From Candidatus Peregrinibacteria bacterium (GTDB lineage Bacteria > Patescibacteriota > Gracilibacteria > UBA1369 > JACRIC01), in NCBI GenBank assembly GCA_016188705.1, contig JACPHH010000027.1:1-56650 (forward strand): 56,650 nt of DNA, given 5' to 3'. A model generated the notes under the pieces. That model saw only the letters and a program-made list of their open reading frames with translations, ran no database searches and was not told the origin of the DNA. Both the position numbers and the translations under genes were made by a program. This document shows, piece after piece, positions 28,801 through 37,265 of the stretch (position 1 is the first letter of the stretch; each line of letters opens with the position of its first letter).

Positions 28801-30862
28801 TGACTCGGGAAAGCTCGGTTTGTTCAAAAGGCGCTTGAATTTCCACGCCACCCAAAGGCAGACTGATCCATTGTTTCCAATTGGGAATCGCAAGTGCAGT
28901 CATAAATATTTCCCGCGCCGTTTCACGACTTACGCTGGCATCGGCTCCGTTACCGGAAATCGCATTGAGAATAAAATCAATCGAACCGGTATCAGGATTT
29001 ATATCAATGCCCGCGATGGAAATATCGCTGAAATCTACACCGGACGGATCGACGACGTTCTCAACATCGGAATCGTCGATCCTATAAACATAATTATCAA
29101 GAAAATAATTTTTTAATTCTGGAGAAATAATTATCAAACTTCCTAGACTACCACTCCCTGAATATGAAAAATTATTGAGAGAAAAAGTTAAAATTGGTGA
29201 AGTCTCGCCAGAACGAAGACCTTTATCATAGATATAAGCAAAACCCACGTCCTTGCCAGATTGAACATTCGCTGGATTTATAGAATACTCAATAATAATA
29301 TCTCGATTTTCATCAAACGTACTCAAATTTTGAATTTGAAAATTTAAATCGTAATTCCCATTTCCTTTATTTACGAATTGAACAGAGTCATCGACAATAT
29401 TGAGATTCATAAAACGTTGTTTCGAAATATCCCAACTTACACTCTCAAGTATCGGCTCAGTATCATTTCCAACATGATGAATTTGCAAAGGAATACCTTG
29501 TGATTGGATCAACACACTCTCACTTGAGGTCACACATGCTTGAGATTCAGAGAGCAGCCACGAATCATGTGACGTGCAAAGTTGACGCGCGAAATATCCA
29601 TCCCCATTCTTATCTGCCCAATGTCCCAACTGGGGAGCATAGCGAGCCGTTGTACTCTCTATTGAGGTATCTTCGGTTTCAATAAAAAGAGTCGCATAGT
29701 ACCAAGTGTCATTATCGTCAGCATTATAGGTTTTCAGTTCGTCGTCTAAATTCCAGCCACCAATACCAAAATTCTCCAAAAACGGATCATCATCGTCAAA
29801 ACGAGTATCAATATACGCATGAGGCAACTTACTTGAAAAAGGAGCATCGCAATCAGTCCAATATTCCACGAGAATCCATTTAGTTGTTTCTTTATCACAC
29901 TTCATAAAATTTTTATTATCAATCCAAATATCATTCTCATAGGTATGATCTATTGGATTAAAATTATTTTCCAACCAAGCCATTCGAGTCGTAATTTCTT
30001 CGTTATCAACATATTCCACACGACCTACATCAGGAGTCCAATCATAGTTTAAAAAAGATTCTCCTACCGTTTCATCTGTGGCCAGAGTTTGCGGTTGGTT
30101 ATCCGATACAACTGATTGAATTGCATGTATGTCGCGGAGTTCAGCATAAATTGATTCTGTGTTTTTACCACATGCCAAACATGTCACATTGGAAAAACTA
30201 AACATGTGAGGAATTTCATTGGTAAATTTTTCAAATTCTTCAGCTTCTCCTGTCACGTCTATCTCCGTAATCGAAAAACCATTTTTTTCAATAGAAGAAA
30301 GTTGTCCCTGAAAATCATCACGGCTGGCACGATCCAGTTTTGTAGTCAATGATTGATCTTCTTGCTGAAGTTTTTTATCAAATCTCGCAATCGTTTTTTT
30401 CAGCATTTTCAACCGATGCTTGTAAAATTCATTTAAAGCATCTTCGACGGTTTGATAAGAACGTTTCGGATACCAATTCACATTTTCTCCAAATCGATGC
30501 TGAAAACCACGCACGGTCAGGTTATAGCCTTCAAGAAAATTCGGAAGTTCGCTATAAAGAACCGGCTGAAAAAATTCAAGCTTTGCATAGTATGGCTCAT
30601 TCGGATGCGCTTTTAATTCTTGCAAAGCATCATTAAGGGAAAAAGCACGATCTAAAATAACTTCTTCAGAAACTTTTTTAAGCTCATCATTCGAAAATTG
30701 TTGAATCTCTTGATCTCGCGAATCCTGCTCATGAGGTATCACTTTGCTCTCAGCAGAAACAATATTCCCATTGAATAATACAAAATCAAAAAGCGAAAAT
30801 ATGAAAAAAAATATTAAAAAAATCGCCACAACTTTACGACTCCAAAAAAATAATGGATTCAT
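19817..30862 (-). CDS. Giant secreted multidomain surface protein (Ig/PKD-like, CARDB, FG-GAP/VCBS repeats), 3681 aa
   Basis: A signal peptide/hydrophobic segment (~10-38) is followed by a unique helical and mixed region (~40-960) with a C-L-A-C pair and acidic loops. Then come: a CARDB-like domain (~965-1068); seven ~90-residue PKD/Ig-like repeats (~1070-1720), each with a variant of NxIWxSxLNGxxGxG and H-x-I-T-x-x-A-x-D-S-D-G; ten FG-GAP/VCBS-type repeats (~1785-2315) with D-I-D-x-D-x-D-x-D-L-F-x-G, probably a calcium-binding propeller; further Ig/CARDB modules starting near 2500, 2700, 2900 and 3125; and Ig-like domains (~3240-3660). The C-terminus ends FNWKFLKR with no membrane helix. It is most like an adhesin or host-contact protein. 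I see no protease or enzyme motif in it. Confidence 0.85.
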   Translation of the reverse strand: MNPLFFWSRKVVAIFLIFFFIFSLFDFVLFNGNIVSAESKVIPHEQDSRDQEIQQFSNDELKKVSEEVILDRAFSLNDALQELKAHPNEPYYAKLEFFQPVLYSELPNFLEGYNLTVRGFQHRFGENVNWYPKRSYQTVEDALNEFYKHRLKMLKKTIARFDKKLQQEDQSLTTKLDRASRDDFQGQLSSIEKNGFSITEIDVTGEAEEFEKFTNEIPHMFSFSNVTCLACGKNTESIYAELRDIHAIQSVVSDNQPQTLATDETVGESFLNYDWTPDVGRVEYVDNEEITTRMAWLENNFNPIDHTYENDIWIDNKNFMKCDKETTKWILVEYWTDCDAPFSSKLPHAYIDTRFDDDDPFLENFGIGGWNLDDELKTYNADDNDTWYYATLFIETEDTSIESTTARYAPQLGHWADKNGDGYFARQLCTSHDSWLLSESQACVTSSESVLIQSQGIPLQIHHVGNDTEPILESVSWDISKQRFMNLNIVDDSVQFVNKGNGNYDLNFQIQNLSTFDENRDIIIEYSINPANVQSGKDVGFAYIYDKGLRSGETSPILTFSLNNFSYSGSGSLGSLIIISPELKNYFLDNYVYRIDDSDVENVVDPSGVDFSDISIAGIDINPDTGSIDFILNAISGNGADASVSRETAREIFMTALAIPNWKQWISLPLGGVEIQAPFEQTELSRVMLRADVQMKFDLFHPNVTNIGSLTDQWVSMVKQSPYWSILKTYGFNELPSWRARGTIIPGDISVNAEENRIFLNDADLSLQTIVEWVNVDVSKYNFGSSDAAVKASLQTLLETWKTLLAEKLTSLEPSISEKFRTDSRYRELREIYPIVALAHWYKTLSKENLPYADFIDSENIADLQADAVFDEAYWKSQSDQYISDYYVHDFYGNTQTWNVHGGVELTVADPEVDQELSNDQKEVLTNVLDSYSSENTQTPGEYYLYGGSMTVPYGDASGTLDIDSDAVVPGKPLEINVQIANLGSESIESSFVYDLMVKIENEQGTITEYSIASGNVSRLDGWGTLNATHSWTLPTIFGQYEFILKIDPDGKLSETWTGNNSFSVKVDANMASPKAVIYWPSEGMLMSATDSTFYGGIEDEKDKVLSDDHYSWYLDNATFVGNGDTVTIPQIASGLHTMTLNVKDSDDLTASTIIHFSVPDSGPPVLQVLSPVENQIFPSEKAIIFSAEAIDYEDDYLGFGNIVWTTDNGSTGGMEEIGTGDYLSVDTLRIGHHNITVTATDSDGNSVSDMVYIVVEEGPPVLLLINPDKTDFFEDEQIPFQAQANDRQDGNINAKIEWYSSRDGFIGTGGGLFSKNLSVGAHTLTVSVMDSDGQKATVEKTINVSFRAPSTVTILAPLDGSTVSYNEAVTFSGSASDVKDGLLSGDHLIWESDRNGFLGTGETFNVNWLVPGDHVITLRASDSDHAETTSSIHLMVDAGQPRVTVNFPTQGSELFYGYAYDFNGSAVDEMDGDMTGANLVWTSNLNGIIGTGKTPHVIGLSQGNQRIALQATDSDGWVGEAFMDVKVIGPHAPELSLVKPSDGFQMVHGGTLSFKANVSDYEDSRRGYATRVNWYVDGQALASGSTYEISTTDGRFGIGNHVIMVEAIDELNAKTQIASNIQILNSPPTVEITSPTSSDNIFVQGKDTVALRGTGSDLEDGILSGNSLVWTSNLNGELGRGVSIDVSAVNLNVGTHTVTLTGHDNSGAESEAEVNIIIVKTGVGFINTFDNGNTEKVLDFTAGGSKEKLYLKIPSNAFIEHAQVNFQGEQTFGINLSGGNYFLGTSYSAIAFADIDSDFDKDLFVGNVDGTLSFYRNDGNIVAPLWHYVSNPYSQYDVGWYARPYLVDIDGDFDYDLFLGESNGAGKIRFYKNVGTRTEPEWNYVTDNFANVDMGGVGIHPVFVDIDGDSDSDLFASPYDTVYFYENNNGFFEFITSQYADAYVSASAAPVFVDIDNDNDYDLFIGTGDGTVEFYKNIGNSTSPSWQLIDEKYMNIDIDTMASSLVDEGAAPSFVDIDGDNDYDLFIGEGAGNINYFENKGNGKNPNFELKTEYYLFDVGNSSKPTLTDIDSDNDQDLFIGEKYGYIRYFRNDGSQSAPAWTFVTNNYGNIDLGPYYNTSPSPTFADIDGDSDQDFFIGLSDGRIDFYRNIGNRYNATWQLAEENYKGIDLGNDPSHPYFVDIDTDGDLDLFTTKDGLIYFYENIGTKANAEWLSPSTYILATGAQADPAFYDIDGDLDYDILVGNKDGTILSYLNNGNLSHFSFVQDNIYYGSIDIGYESSPYIVNIDGDSYGEIFIGNKDGGLSLYDATGPRNPSLDVGDDVDNEWMYLGEFITSESTVNFADSINDYLEYFLSGADTSIPLIIHSQSAGRLRVNNVNIQYNTIDSEPPIFGTGTSMNFVSGISQTTSSTLASPNPVYAGQNLTINANVTDNHGIASVTANFAGNNYSMTANGPTWSINFQAPTQTGRYTLTLTALDTSGISASISEEVDVRASGQDLAVIADEISMSNKNPDEGQTVTAHVTVHNFGDQTASGDIAIYAGDIQISETDRILTVSPLGSWSGDINFTAQIDMTSINVLADWRKNLSEYDETNNSAQIAFEVRDISPPSLQNMTFPEEVSVGSTNTMMIDVTDNTAITEINMFIDGQEFPLNFISGNKYSRNFLITTSGEKVLEVMATNAQGLSSTVNGVLHVYPQEPDLVFQSGDLVLSTNEPAAGETVGIDVTYRNEGYKKSPDTKLVCSVNGMPKSDFTIQPNSGEIQTVHFEWMAELGSHSLECILDPDSRVTETKENNNTLSTVISVNSADIPRIDTLEIQENIVEGEAFLIQIGLAPAVSFTRLQTVGQENVRVQTQYETSILTYDPNDGLYHGSLQYPLNGDEYIEVYAESAAGISHAVRQSVLVRPDIVDIDVNDKEMVFSDTVPSLGDSLNTSVTLKNPGGKEGVKVPVHFVVEKSAQGLKKVAQFFGADNPIVFEDFKTVDINAGQEIPLSFTWLPDVPGDYSLRLEVDPDGTLPEFDENNNTATRSLKVVDTTSPQIYTVQHTENPYEQGNLDVQVYAVDNVAVSTVSAFFGENTILLDFNEETSMYEGNIFLQSSGVQTLSIVATDSSGLNSSVLTKKIMIYALPPDLFVNGYEVEMVGGIAVEGKSLTFEVPIENHGGSDALNFSVDFLVDGVEQNALNIPQLLKGETTKAEFSFVSSFGQHSFEIRVDSEEKIVESNEQNNNFIGEFFAVDTTPPTSPNPVASPSSWTSENNFTITWNEVTDSQGIKDYSYSIDGGSFASVGSEKSVFLENRMTEGVHTIAVKASDTQGNISDARQVSIYYDSNPPVVPTVKEVASGNTWTNQNVPQYVWSAAMDEGSGVVSYRGRIDEGEAFDMGNVLNFRPNPLSEGVHTFQASAIDAVSKQSDWSKNVTVMIDISDPVAPIISSSTHYAYNDGEPDEGQAGVNNNTPEFQWQIPEDISGIAGYYYIFTSNPDELPDQYSFWISAQDDVGTPITNKIIDTLPSLNDPQGKRIFDGIWYFRMIAKDNVGHISNIPSTYAIKIDVIEPLLIPYNPLPAHETSNVETSTSFAWNMKNSCELIKGNMTFTLYLGESSDTLSQFATLSNHTCDETRIIFQPEMPLIRNKEYFWQIETVTEIDGQPVNEKSDIWTFRTKIRPTPVDVLDPKFNWKFLKR

Positions 30863-30973
30863 ACAATTTAAAAATAAAAGAGTGGAAAAATATTCTATAT
30901 TAATTTAAAGCACAAAAAAACATTTTTGCAAGTTAAGCAAAAAATAAAAACAATCAAAATTATCTCTTAATAA

Positions 30974-31050
30974 TGGTGCCCCAGGCAGGAATCGAACCTG
31001 CAACCTTCGCCTTAGAAGGGCGCTGCTCTATCCGTTGAGCTACTGGAGCA
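30974..31050 (-). tRNA. tRNA-Arg (anticodon UCU), CCA encoded
   Basis: On the minus strand a complete cloverleaf can be drawn. The acceptor TGCTCCA pairs with TGGGGCA, the D arm holds AGCTCAACGGATAGAGC, the anticodon loop is CTTCTAA (anticodon TCT), the T arm is GCAGG-TTCGATT-CCTGC, and a templated CCA closes the gene. The anticodon reads AGA codons. It stands alone upstream of the giant surface-protein gene. Confidence 0.95.
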
Positions 31051-31306
31051 TTGTGGCAATGGAATCAATATTGACAGCACAACAAATTTTCACGAACAAA
31101 AGTATAGCAATATCAAAAAATAAAAGAAAGATCTTGCGACTGAGGTGCTATTCAGAGTTTCAATTTTCTATATTTAAAATATCAGTCAATCTTTTATTCA
31201 AAGTGATTTACGTATGATCCCTATTAGGAGCTGTTCACATATTTCGTCCATTTCTGAGTTACTCCTCCTCGATGTATTTTTTGGGGAAACCTTAAAAAAA
31301 TGATTT
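31051..31306. other. Intergenic region between tRNA-Arg and the CPBP protease; only a repeat seen
   Basis: Apart from the family B fragment at 31226-31240 I see no gene, promoter pair or terminator here. The 110 bases on the other side of the tRNA (30863-30973) are AT-rich and hold only a weak TTGCAA...TTAAAT that might drive the giant gene. Confidence 0.4.
31226..31240 (+). repeat. Dispersed repeat family B
   Basis: AGGAGCTGTTCACAT, the start of the family B motif also at 37265 and, as a full palindrome, at 50407-50436. Confidence 0.45.
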
Positions 31307-32065
31307 TTAGAAAGAAATAATTCCGTGTTGCACGAAATATTCAAAAAGAAGCGCGAGTGAATTATTAAAAAAATGAAAACAGATTCCTGGCCAAATATTT
31401 CGGCTGCGAATAAAAAGTCTATTAAGAATGAGCGAAAGAATAAAAATCGGAATAAAACTGGAAAATTCGAAATGAACGAAAGAAAAAATAAAAGCGCTTA
31501 CGATACTCGCGACTGGAATAGACATTTTCTTCAAAAGAATTTGTAAAAGATAACCACGAAAAAAAAACTCTTCCACGACAGGCGCGAGAATGATAACAAC
31601 AAGAGTCGCCAAAAAAACACTCAAGGAATCATCGCCAAAAAGAGGTAAATGCGGCTCCTGTTGATCAAAACCAGGAAGATGATCTATTCCGAATAAAGGA
31701 AGAAGAGTAAAAATAACCATCATAACAACGAAAAAAAGCAGATAGTATTTCAAGGCGAGACCAAAACAACGAAAAATTCCTATTTTTCGAAAACCAAAAT
31801 CACGAAATTTCGACCCATACTTTCTCAATGTAAAAAAATACAAAGGAAAAAGAAAAATCACATTTTGAAGCATAAAAAGCAAAAACGTAACAAGGCTTTG
31901 AAATTGAAAAATTTCTATTTTTCTAAAAAATAAAGAATCAGCAAAAAAATCCCTTAAAAAGAAAAAAAACGCGACAAGCGCTAAGATCAATAATAATACC
32001 TTTATGAGATCACGCATCGTCCAAGGAACACGCGCCGCATCTGTTGAAGGAGAAAAAAAATTCAT
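31307..32065 (-). CDS. CPBP family intramembrane metalloprotease (CAAX protease-like)
   Basis: A 252-residue membrane protein with about seven to eight hydrophobic helices. The conserved Abi/CPBP motifs are in place: E165-E166...R170 in APVVEEFFFRGYLL, F-x(3)-H198 in FIFSFVHFEF and H231-x(2)-N in CFHFFNNS. Relatives cleave prenylated or small peptides within the membrane, and in bacteria often serve in bacteriocin processing or immunity. Here no bacteriocin gene is adjacent, so the role is open. A family B repeat lies in its 5' region (32082-32105). Confidence 0.85.
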   Translation of the reverse strand: MNFFSPSTDAARVPWTMRDLIKVLLLILALVAFFFFLRDFFADSLFFRKIEIFQFQSLVTFLLFMLQNVIFLFPLYFFTLRKYGSKFRDFGFRKIGIFRCFGLALKYYLLFFVVMMVIFTLLPLFGIDHLPGFDQQEPHLPLFGDDSLSVFLATLVVIILAPVVEEFFFRGYLLQILLKKMSIPVASIVSAFIFSFVHFEFSSFIPIFILSLILNRLFIRSRNIWPGICFHFFNNSLALLFEYFVQHGIISF

Positions 32066-32081
32066 CGCGAAAATTGTATCA

Positions 32082-32105
32082 AAAATTGTATGTTAACAGT
32101 TCCCT
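32082..32105 (-). repeat. Dispersed repeat family B, minus orientation
   Basis: On the minus strand this begins AGGGAACTGTTAACATACAA and continues with T. It is nearly the same as 16203-16226 and precedes the CPBP start by 16 bases. Confidence 0.45.
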
Positions 32106-32229
32106 AAAATGACAAAATTAGAGCCTTTTCATTGTAGGACAAATCTTTCCCTCTTGCCACATTGTTCGCTATTTTTCAAAAAATGCAGTATAGTACACTT
32201 GTAAATTTTGCGAAAAACCTAACAATTCT

Positions 32230-33291
32230 ATGATTGAACGCAAAAAAAATCAGGAAAAAATAAAAAGCATTGTAACTCCAAAATCATCTCAAAATGAAAA
32301 CGACAGCGTTGAAGTGAGTTTACGACCAAAAAATCTCGAAGAATATATCGGACAGACAGAGATCAAAAAAAATCTGTCTATTTTCATGCAAGCCGCGAAA
32401 AAAAGGAAAGAAGCACTTGAACACGTGCTGCTTTCCGGTCCTCCTGGGCTTGGAAAAACGACTCTTGCCAATATCATTGCTCGAGAAATGGGTGTTCATA
32501 TCAAAATTACAAGCGGGCCTGCGCTCGAAAAACAGGGAGATTTAGCCGCCATTATAACAAATTTACAAGAAGGTGATGTCCTTTTCATCGATGAAATTCA
32601 CCGTCTCAAACCAGTGATCGAAGAAATTCTCTACAGCGCCATGGAAGATTTTTGCATCGATATTATTATAGGAAAAGGTCCTTCGGCGCGTTCCATGAGA
32701 CTATCCCTGCCTCGATTTACGCTTATCGGCGCGACCACGAAGCTCAATATGCTTTCCGCTCCGCTGCGAGATCGATTTGGAAATATTTTCACGCTTCAAT
32801 TTTATAAAAATGAAGAAATTGAAAAAATTCTCCAAAGATCTTCTCATATTTTAGCTTGCAAACTCACAAAAGAAGCAATGATTCATCTCTCAAAAACATC
32901 AAGACAAACGCCACGAATCGCCAATCGACTTCTCCGTCGAATTCGAGACTACGCCGAAGTGCATAACATGGAAATTATCGATGAAACAGCCACAAATGAA
33001 ACACTCGATTCGCTCGGAGTGGATATTCTCGGTCTTGATCACGCCGATCGACACATTTTGCAAACCATTATTGAAAAATTTCATGGCGGCCCCGTGGGAT
33101 TAAACACAATTTCAGCCGCTATTTCCGAAGAACAAGGCACAATTGAGGATATCTACGAACCTTTTCTCCTTAAACTTGGTTTTCTCGAAAGAACGCCGCG
33201 AGGCCGGATCGTCACAAAACGCGCTTATCAACATCTCAAACTTCCTTTGCAAGAAAAAAACAACCAAAAAGGACAAAAAACTTTCTGGTAA
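32230..33291 (+). CDS. ruvB: Holliday junction branch migration ATPase RuvB
   Basis: AAA+ motor of the RuvAB complex that drives Holliday-junction branch migration in recombinational repair; 353 residues, the normal length. The opening [14 protein letters not shown] is typical. Walker [12 protein letters not shown] is at ~70-80, Walker B FIDEIHRL, sensor 1 [20 protein letters not shown], and the C-terminal winged helix ends [15 protein letters not shown] possible promoter has TATAGT at 32189-32194 and a poor TTCGCT -35. ruvA and ruvC are not in the window. No SD before the ATG. Confidence 0.96.
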   Translation: MIERKKNQEKIKSIVTPKSSQNENDSVEVSLRPKNLEEYIGQTEIKKNLSIFMQAAKKRKEALEHVLLSGPPGLGKTTLANIIAREMGVHIKITSGPALEKQGDLAAIITNLQEGDVLFIDEIHRLKPVIEEILYSAMEDFCIDIIIGKGPSARSMRLSLPRFTLIGATTKLNMLSAPLRDRFGNIFTLQFYKNEEIEKILQRSSHILACKLTKEAMIHLSKTSRQTPRIANRLLRRIRDYAEVHNMEIIDETATNETLDSLGVDILGLDHADRHILQTIIEKFHGGPVGLNTISAAISEEQGTIEDIYEPFLLKLGFLERTPRGRIVTKRAYQHLKLPLQEKNNQKGQKTFW

Positions 33292-33362
33292 AAACGCTTT
33301 AAAAATAGAGCACGAAGCTTCAAAAAAAAATGTGCAGGAGTAAAAAACTGAGACAAAAAAAC

Positions 33363-34238
33363 TCACAGCACATTTCTCATATTTCCAAAAAATGCTGAAC
33401 TTAATTCATCGAGAGGAATTATCTTAAACAAAGCTTTAAGTCGAATTTTTCGAGCATTTAACTCTTTAAATACGTCTACTAATTCACGATTTATTTTTTC
33501 TTCCGCGACACCGCGTCTTCTGTCTAATATGGCAGGATGTAGACCTTCTGCAGAACCTACTAAGTTTTGAATCAAATTATCTCTAAATTTATACATTGTA
33601 GTCCTTACTTCAGGCGATATTGGTTTAGCGGTAAATTCTTTCTTATCTTTATAATACTTTGTGAGATATTCAATGCCTTCCTTGCCAAGTTGTAATCGAA
33701 TTTCCGATGGCACATCATTCAAATCCTCAAATTCTTCTGCCATACTTATAAACAAGCTTCTCTCAATTTCTTCTCGATAATCTTCAATAAGGAAAAATAA
33801 AAAACGAATTTCTTCAATCATATCCAATAATCTTATTCTACCAACTTTTGCGACATCAACATAATCATTTTCTAGAATAACCTCATTGACAGACTTTTGT
33901 CGCCGGAAAGATGATTGAAGGGGACTTCTATGTTTTTTTGAGGGTGGAGTATTCATCCATATCCACCCCAGCATAACATCAGCCAAATCTTGCAAACATT
34001 GACAAATATCTTCATCCATATCTCTAATTCTTTGATCAATCTGTGATAGTTCGCGCTTGACTCGATTCATAAATTCACTCATTTCATTCACATTTATTTT
34101 TTTGTGAACGTCAAGGTATCGCAAACCGATTTCGGCAATTCTATCACGCTTATTACTATCGACAAGACTAATCAGTTTTGCAAGCTCTTCATCACCTGCT
34201 TCGCATTCGGATGCCATTTTGTCATCTGCAGTTGTCAT
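33363..34238 (-). CDS. Hypothetical helical protein (291 aa)
   Basis: I do not recognise this protein. It is 291 residues, mostly helical and highly charged, without a signal peptide or clear membrane helix; the one hydrophobic patch is IEEIRFLFFLIEDY. The region ~100-120 (PPSKKHRSPLQSSFRRQK) is basic and probably disordered between two helical halves. It has a convincing own promoter (34270-34298) and is convergent with ruvB, whose stop lies 71 bases away. Codon choice looks a little different from neighbours, with fewer of the GCG/CGA-type codons, which may hint at transfer, but I could not measure this. Confidence 0.6.
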   Translation of the reverse strand: MTTADDKMASECEAGDEELAKLISLVDSNKRDRIAEIGLRYLDVHKKINVNEMSEFMNRVKRELSQIDQRIRDMDEDICQCLQDLADVMLGWIWMNTPPSKKHRSPLQSSFRRQKSVNEVILENDYVDVAKVGRIRLLDMIEEIRFLFFLIEDYREEIERSLFISMAEEFEDLNDVPSEIRLQLGKEGIEYLTKYYKDKKEFTAKPISPEVRTTMYKFRDNLIQNLVGSAEGLHPAILDRRRGVAEEKINRELVDVFKELNARKIRLKALFKIIPLDELSSAFFGNMRNVL

Positions 34239-34269
34239 AAATTTTTTTTATTATTGAAGAGTATATATT

Positions 34270-34298
34270 ATAATACAATAAAATTTTTATTTTATCAA
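34270..34298 (-). promoter_or_regulatory. Promoter for the 291-aa hypothetical gene
   Basis: On the minus strand: TTGATA (34298-34293), 17-base spacer, TATTAT (34275-34270). The predicted leader is ~24 bases and has no Shine-Dalgarno. Confidence 0.5.
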
Positions 34299-34464
34299 TA
34301 TTTCTTTAAAAAAATTACAGAAAAATCTTTTGACTTTCTAAAATTAGCACTCTACAATAGAGATTGCTAAATAACTTTTATGAAAATTCTAAAAAACATC
34401 AATAACGCGCTCATCGTTTGTACCTGCCCACCGCTTTTTACATCACCATGAGAACTTATCCATT

Positions 34465-34497
34465 AAGGAGCCTCTAAAAACATCTTTTCTACTGTAC
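34465..34497 (+). repeat. Dispersed repeat family A
   Basis: Starts AAGGAGCCTCTAAAAAC. Bases 34477-34496 are an exact 20-base reverse complement of 56445-56464, which lies within another copy of the family. Confidence 0.5.
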
Positions 34498-34568
34498 TTT
34501 GCAAATTTTTCAAGGCATGCAAAGCACCATCGATCAAAAAAAAGTAAAGCGTATCTTTAAAATGTATC

Positions 34569-34597
34569 TTCTAATTCAGTCAAAAATATCGTATAAT
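34569..34597 (+). promoter_or_regulatory. Probable promoter of clpC
   Basis: TTCTAA (34569-34574, weak), 17-base spacer, consensus TATAAT (34592-34597). Leader of ~16 bases to the ATG at 34620. Confidence 0.45.
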
Positions 34598-34619
34598 TTT
34601 AAGACATAAAAAAAAATCT

Positions 34620-37265
34620 ATGCAAGACTCCAATCAATTTGAAAAATTCACAAAAGAGGCCAAGCAAGCGCTTCTAATAGCTCAAGAAGTTGCTCGCAAG
34701 ACCAAAACCAATTACGTGGGAACAGAACACCTTCTTATAGGTATTCTCAGTCAAAAAAACGCGATCAGTTCGATTATACTTCAAAATTATGGCGTATCGC
34801 TCGAAAACGTAAACCTCGTCCTTAAAACAGTAGGTCGCCAAGCAGCTCCACAAGGAAATATAAAAAATACCTCCTCGGGATTAAGCGGTTTCGCAAAAAA
34901 AGCCATTGAAGACGCTGTAAAATGCGCTCATGGCTACAAACATATGTATGTTGGAACCGAACATCTACTCTATGGTCTCGTTGCCCAAGAAAATACCGCA
35001 GCAACCGTCATTCTGGAAAATATGAAAGTAAATATTAAAGATGTGCAACGCGAGGTGATAAATCTCTTTGAAAATCCACAAAGAAATCAACCCAACATTC
35101 CTCCTCAAATGATGAATCCGCTCGAATTTCTCTTAAACGGACTTCATGGAGTGCTTGTCGGAAATGATAAAGATATAAATTTCCAGGACGGATTTAAACA
35201 CAAAAATAATGACTCCGGAGAAACGCGCGTCCATCCTTCTAAAACGGTAAAAACACCAGCTCTCGATTATTTTTCCACCGACCTCGTGCAGGAATCACGT
35301 GAAGGAAAAATTGATCCTATAATCGGCCGTGAAAAAGAAATTCTGAGAGTTATCAGCATTCTCCAGAGAAAAACGAAAAATAATCCTGTGCTTATCGGTG
35401 AACCTGGAGTTGGAAAAACCGCCGTAGCTGAAGGACTCGCTCAAGCCATTGTTCAAGAAAAAGTTCCCGACAAAATGCTCGATAAACGTATCCTTTCGCT
35501 GTCCATGGGCTCTCTCGTTGCTGGAACAAAATACCGCGGAGAATTTGAAGAGCGTCTAAAACAGGTTATTGATGAAGCTTCAAGCCTCACCAATGTCATA
35601 CTTTTTATTGATGAACTTCATACGGTTATTGGCGCAGGATCTGCTGAAGGAAGTCTTGATGCCGCGAATATATTAAAACCAGCGCTTTCCCGTGGAAAAA
35701 TTCAGGTTATTGGCGCGACGACAACGTCAGAATATCGAAAACACGTTGAACACGATGCGGCTCTTGAACGGCGATTTCAGCCAATCATGGTCGAAGAGCC
35801 GTCATCTGAAGACGCGGAATCCATTCTCAAAGGTCTAAAAGAATCATTTGAAGAACATCACAATCTCGTTATTCAAAATAGCGCTATTTTTAATGCGGTA
35901 CAGCTTTCAAAACGTTATATTAACGACCGATACTTGCCGGACAAAGCAATCGATCTCATTGATGAAGCCGCGGCCTTAAAAGGCATACGTTCGCAAAAAA
36001 ACACTTCGGATGTAAAAAAATTCCAAAAAGAACTCAACAAAATTATCAAGAAAAAAGAAGAGGCGGTTTCGAGCCAAAATTATGAGTATGCCGCGGAATT
36101 ACGGGCACAGGAACTCGAATTGATTGAAAAAATTAATAGTTCCAGAAATGTCAAAATTCCCAAGGCTCAAAGACCGAAACTGACGGAAGATGATATTGCG
36201 GAAGTAGTGGCAACCATGACAGGAATTCCCGTAACGAGACTTATGAAAAACGACGTGGAAAAACTTATGAAACTGGAGGAAAATTTAAAAAAATCAATTA
36301 TAGGCCAAGAACAAGCCATCCAGGCTGTTTCAAAGGCCATTCGAAGATCGCGAGCGGGTTTTGCGGACGCGAATCGTCCAATAGGATCATTTATTTTTCT
36401 CGGACCAACAGGAGTAGGAAAAACCGAACTCGTAAAAACACTGGCAAAAGAAATGTACAACGACAAAGATGCTCTGATAAAAATTGACATGAGTGAATTC
36501 ATGGAACGCCACAATACTTCAAGGCTCGTGGGAGCAACAGCCGGTTATGTTGGCTATGAAGAAGGCGGACAGCTTACCGAAGCTATTCGAAAAAAACCCT
36601 ATGCCGTCATTCTGTTCGACGAAATTGAAAAAGCTCATCCCGATGTTTTCAACCTTCTTTTGCAAATACTCGAAGATGGCTATTTAACCGATGCTAAAGG
36701 ACGAAAAGTTGATTTCAAAAATACAATTATTATTATGACTTCAAACATCGGAGCCGAACAATTGACGCGAAAAGCATCAAAAATAGGATTTAATCTTTCA
36801 TCGAATGAACTTAAAGAAGCGGAAGAAGAATTTCAAGAAAAAAAAGAAGAAATTTTGCATGAAATGAAAGAAGCCTTCCGTCCGGAATTTTTGAACAGAA
36901 TCGACATGATTCTTGTATTTGAACCGCTCACTCACGAAAATATCAAAGATATTGTAAAACTCCATCTTGCGCGACTCCAGGAAAGATTGAATGCGAAAAA
37001 AATCACGCTCAATCTTACGGATGACGCGCTTGAAATACTGGCAAAAGAAAGCTACGATCCTGAATACGGCGCGCGGCCTGTGCGAAGAAAAATGCAAGAA
37101 CTTATCGAAGATCCGCTTACGCAACGTTATCTTGATGGTGAATTTATAGAGGGAGATACCGTACAGATCATAAAGAAAAAAGATAAAATTGATCTGAAAA
37201 AAATAGTAAAAAAAGAAGAAACAAAACAACCTACCACTTCTGGAGCCGAAAACACTTCCATCTAA
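34620..37265 (+). CDS. clpC: ATP-dependent Clp protease ATP-binding subunit ClpC
   Basis: Hexameric AAA+ unfoldase that feeds substrates to ClpP; 881 residues. Two Clp-N repeats (~5-75, ~85-155), then AAA domain 1 with [14 protein letters not shown] (~260), [12 protein letters not shown] and [26 protein letters not shown]-type motif sits in the middle region (~480-510; [22 protein letters not shown]), which marks ClpC rather than ClpB. AAA domain 2 has [15 protein letters not shown] (~594), [14 protein letters not shown] and the C-terminal D2-small domain ([13 protein letters not shown]). The acidic/Asn-rich spacer at ~150-215 is longer than usual. clpP is not in the window. The stop codon runs straight into a family B repeat. 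Confidence 0.94.
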   Translation: MQDSNQFEKFTKEAKQALLIAQEVARKTKTNYVGTEHLLIGILSQKNAISSIILQNYGVSLENVNLVLKTVGRQAAPQGNIKNTSSGLSGFAKKAIEDAVKCAHGYKHMYVGTEHLLYGLVAQENTAATVILENMKVNIKDVQREVINLFENPQRNQPNIPPQMMNPLEFLLNGLHGVLVGNDKDINFQDGFKHKNNDSGETRVHPSKTVKTPALDYFSTDLVQESREGKIDPIIGREKEILRVISILQRKTKNNPVLIGEPGVGKTAVAEGLAQAIVQEKVPDKMLDKRILSLSMGSLVAGTKYRGEFEERLKQVIDEASSLTNVILFIDELHTVIGAGSAEGSLDAANILKPALSRGKIQVIGATTTSEYRKHVEHDAALERRFQPIMVEEPSSEDAESILKGLKESFEEHHNLVIQNSAIFNAVQLSKRYINDRYLPDKAIDLIDEAAALKGIRSQKNTSDVKKFQKELNKIIKKKEEAVSSQNYEYAAELRAQELELIEKINSSRNVKIPKAQRPKLTEDDIAEVVATMTGIPVTRLMKNDVEKLMKLEENLKKSIIGQEQAIQAVSKAIRRSRAGFADANRPIGSFIFLGPTGVGKTELVKTLAKEMYNDKDALIKIDMSEFMERHNTSRLVGATAGYVGYEEGGQLTEAIRKKPYAVILFDEIEKAHPDVFNLLLQILEDGYLTDAKGRKVDFKNTIIIMTSNIGAEQLTRKASKIGFNLSSNELKEAEEEFQEKKEEILHEMKEAFRPEFLNRIDMILVFEPLTHENIKDIVKLHLARLQERLNAKKITLNLTDDALEILAKESYDPEYGARPVRRKMQELIEDPLTQRYLDGEFIEGDTVQIIKKKDKIDLKKIVKKEETKQPTTSGAENTSI

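Larger units (their letters stand above)
34239..34619. other. 381-base divergent intergenic region with two promoters and one repeat
   Basis: Holds the minus-strand promoter (34270-34298), a family A repeat (34465-34497) and the clpC promoter (34569-34597). I see no gene in it and no CIRCE-like heat-shock operator near clpC. Confidence 0.5.
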
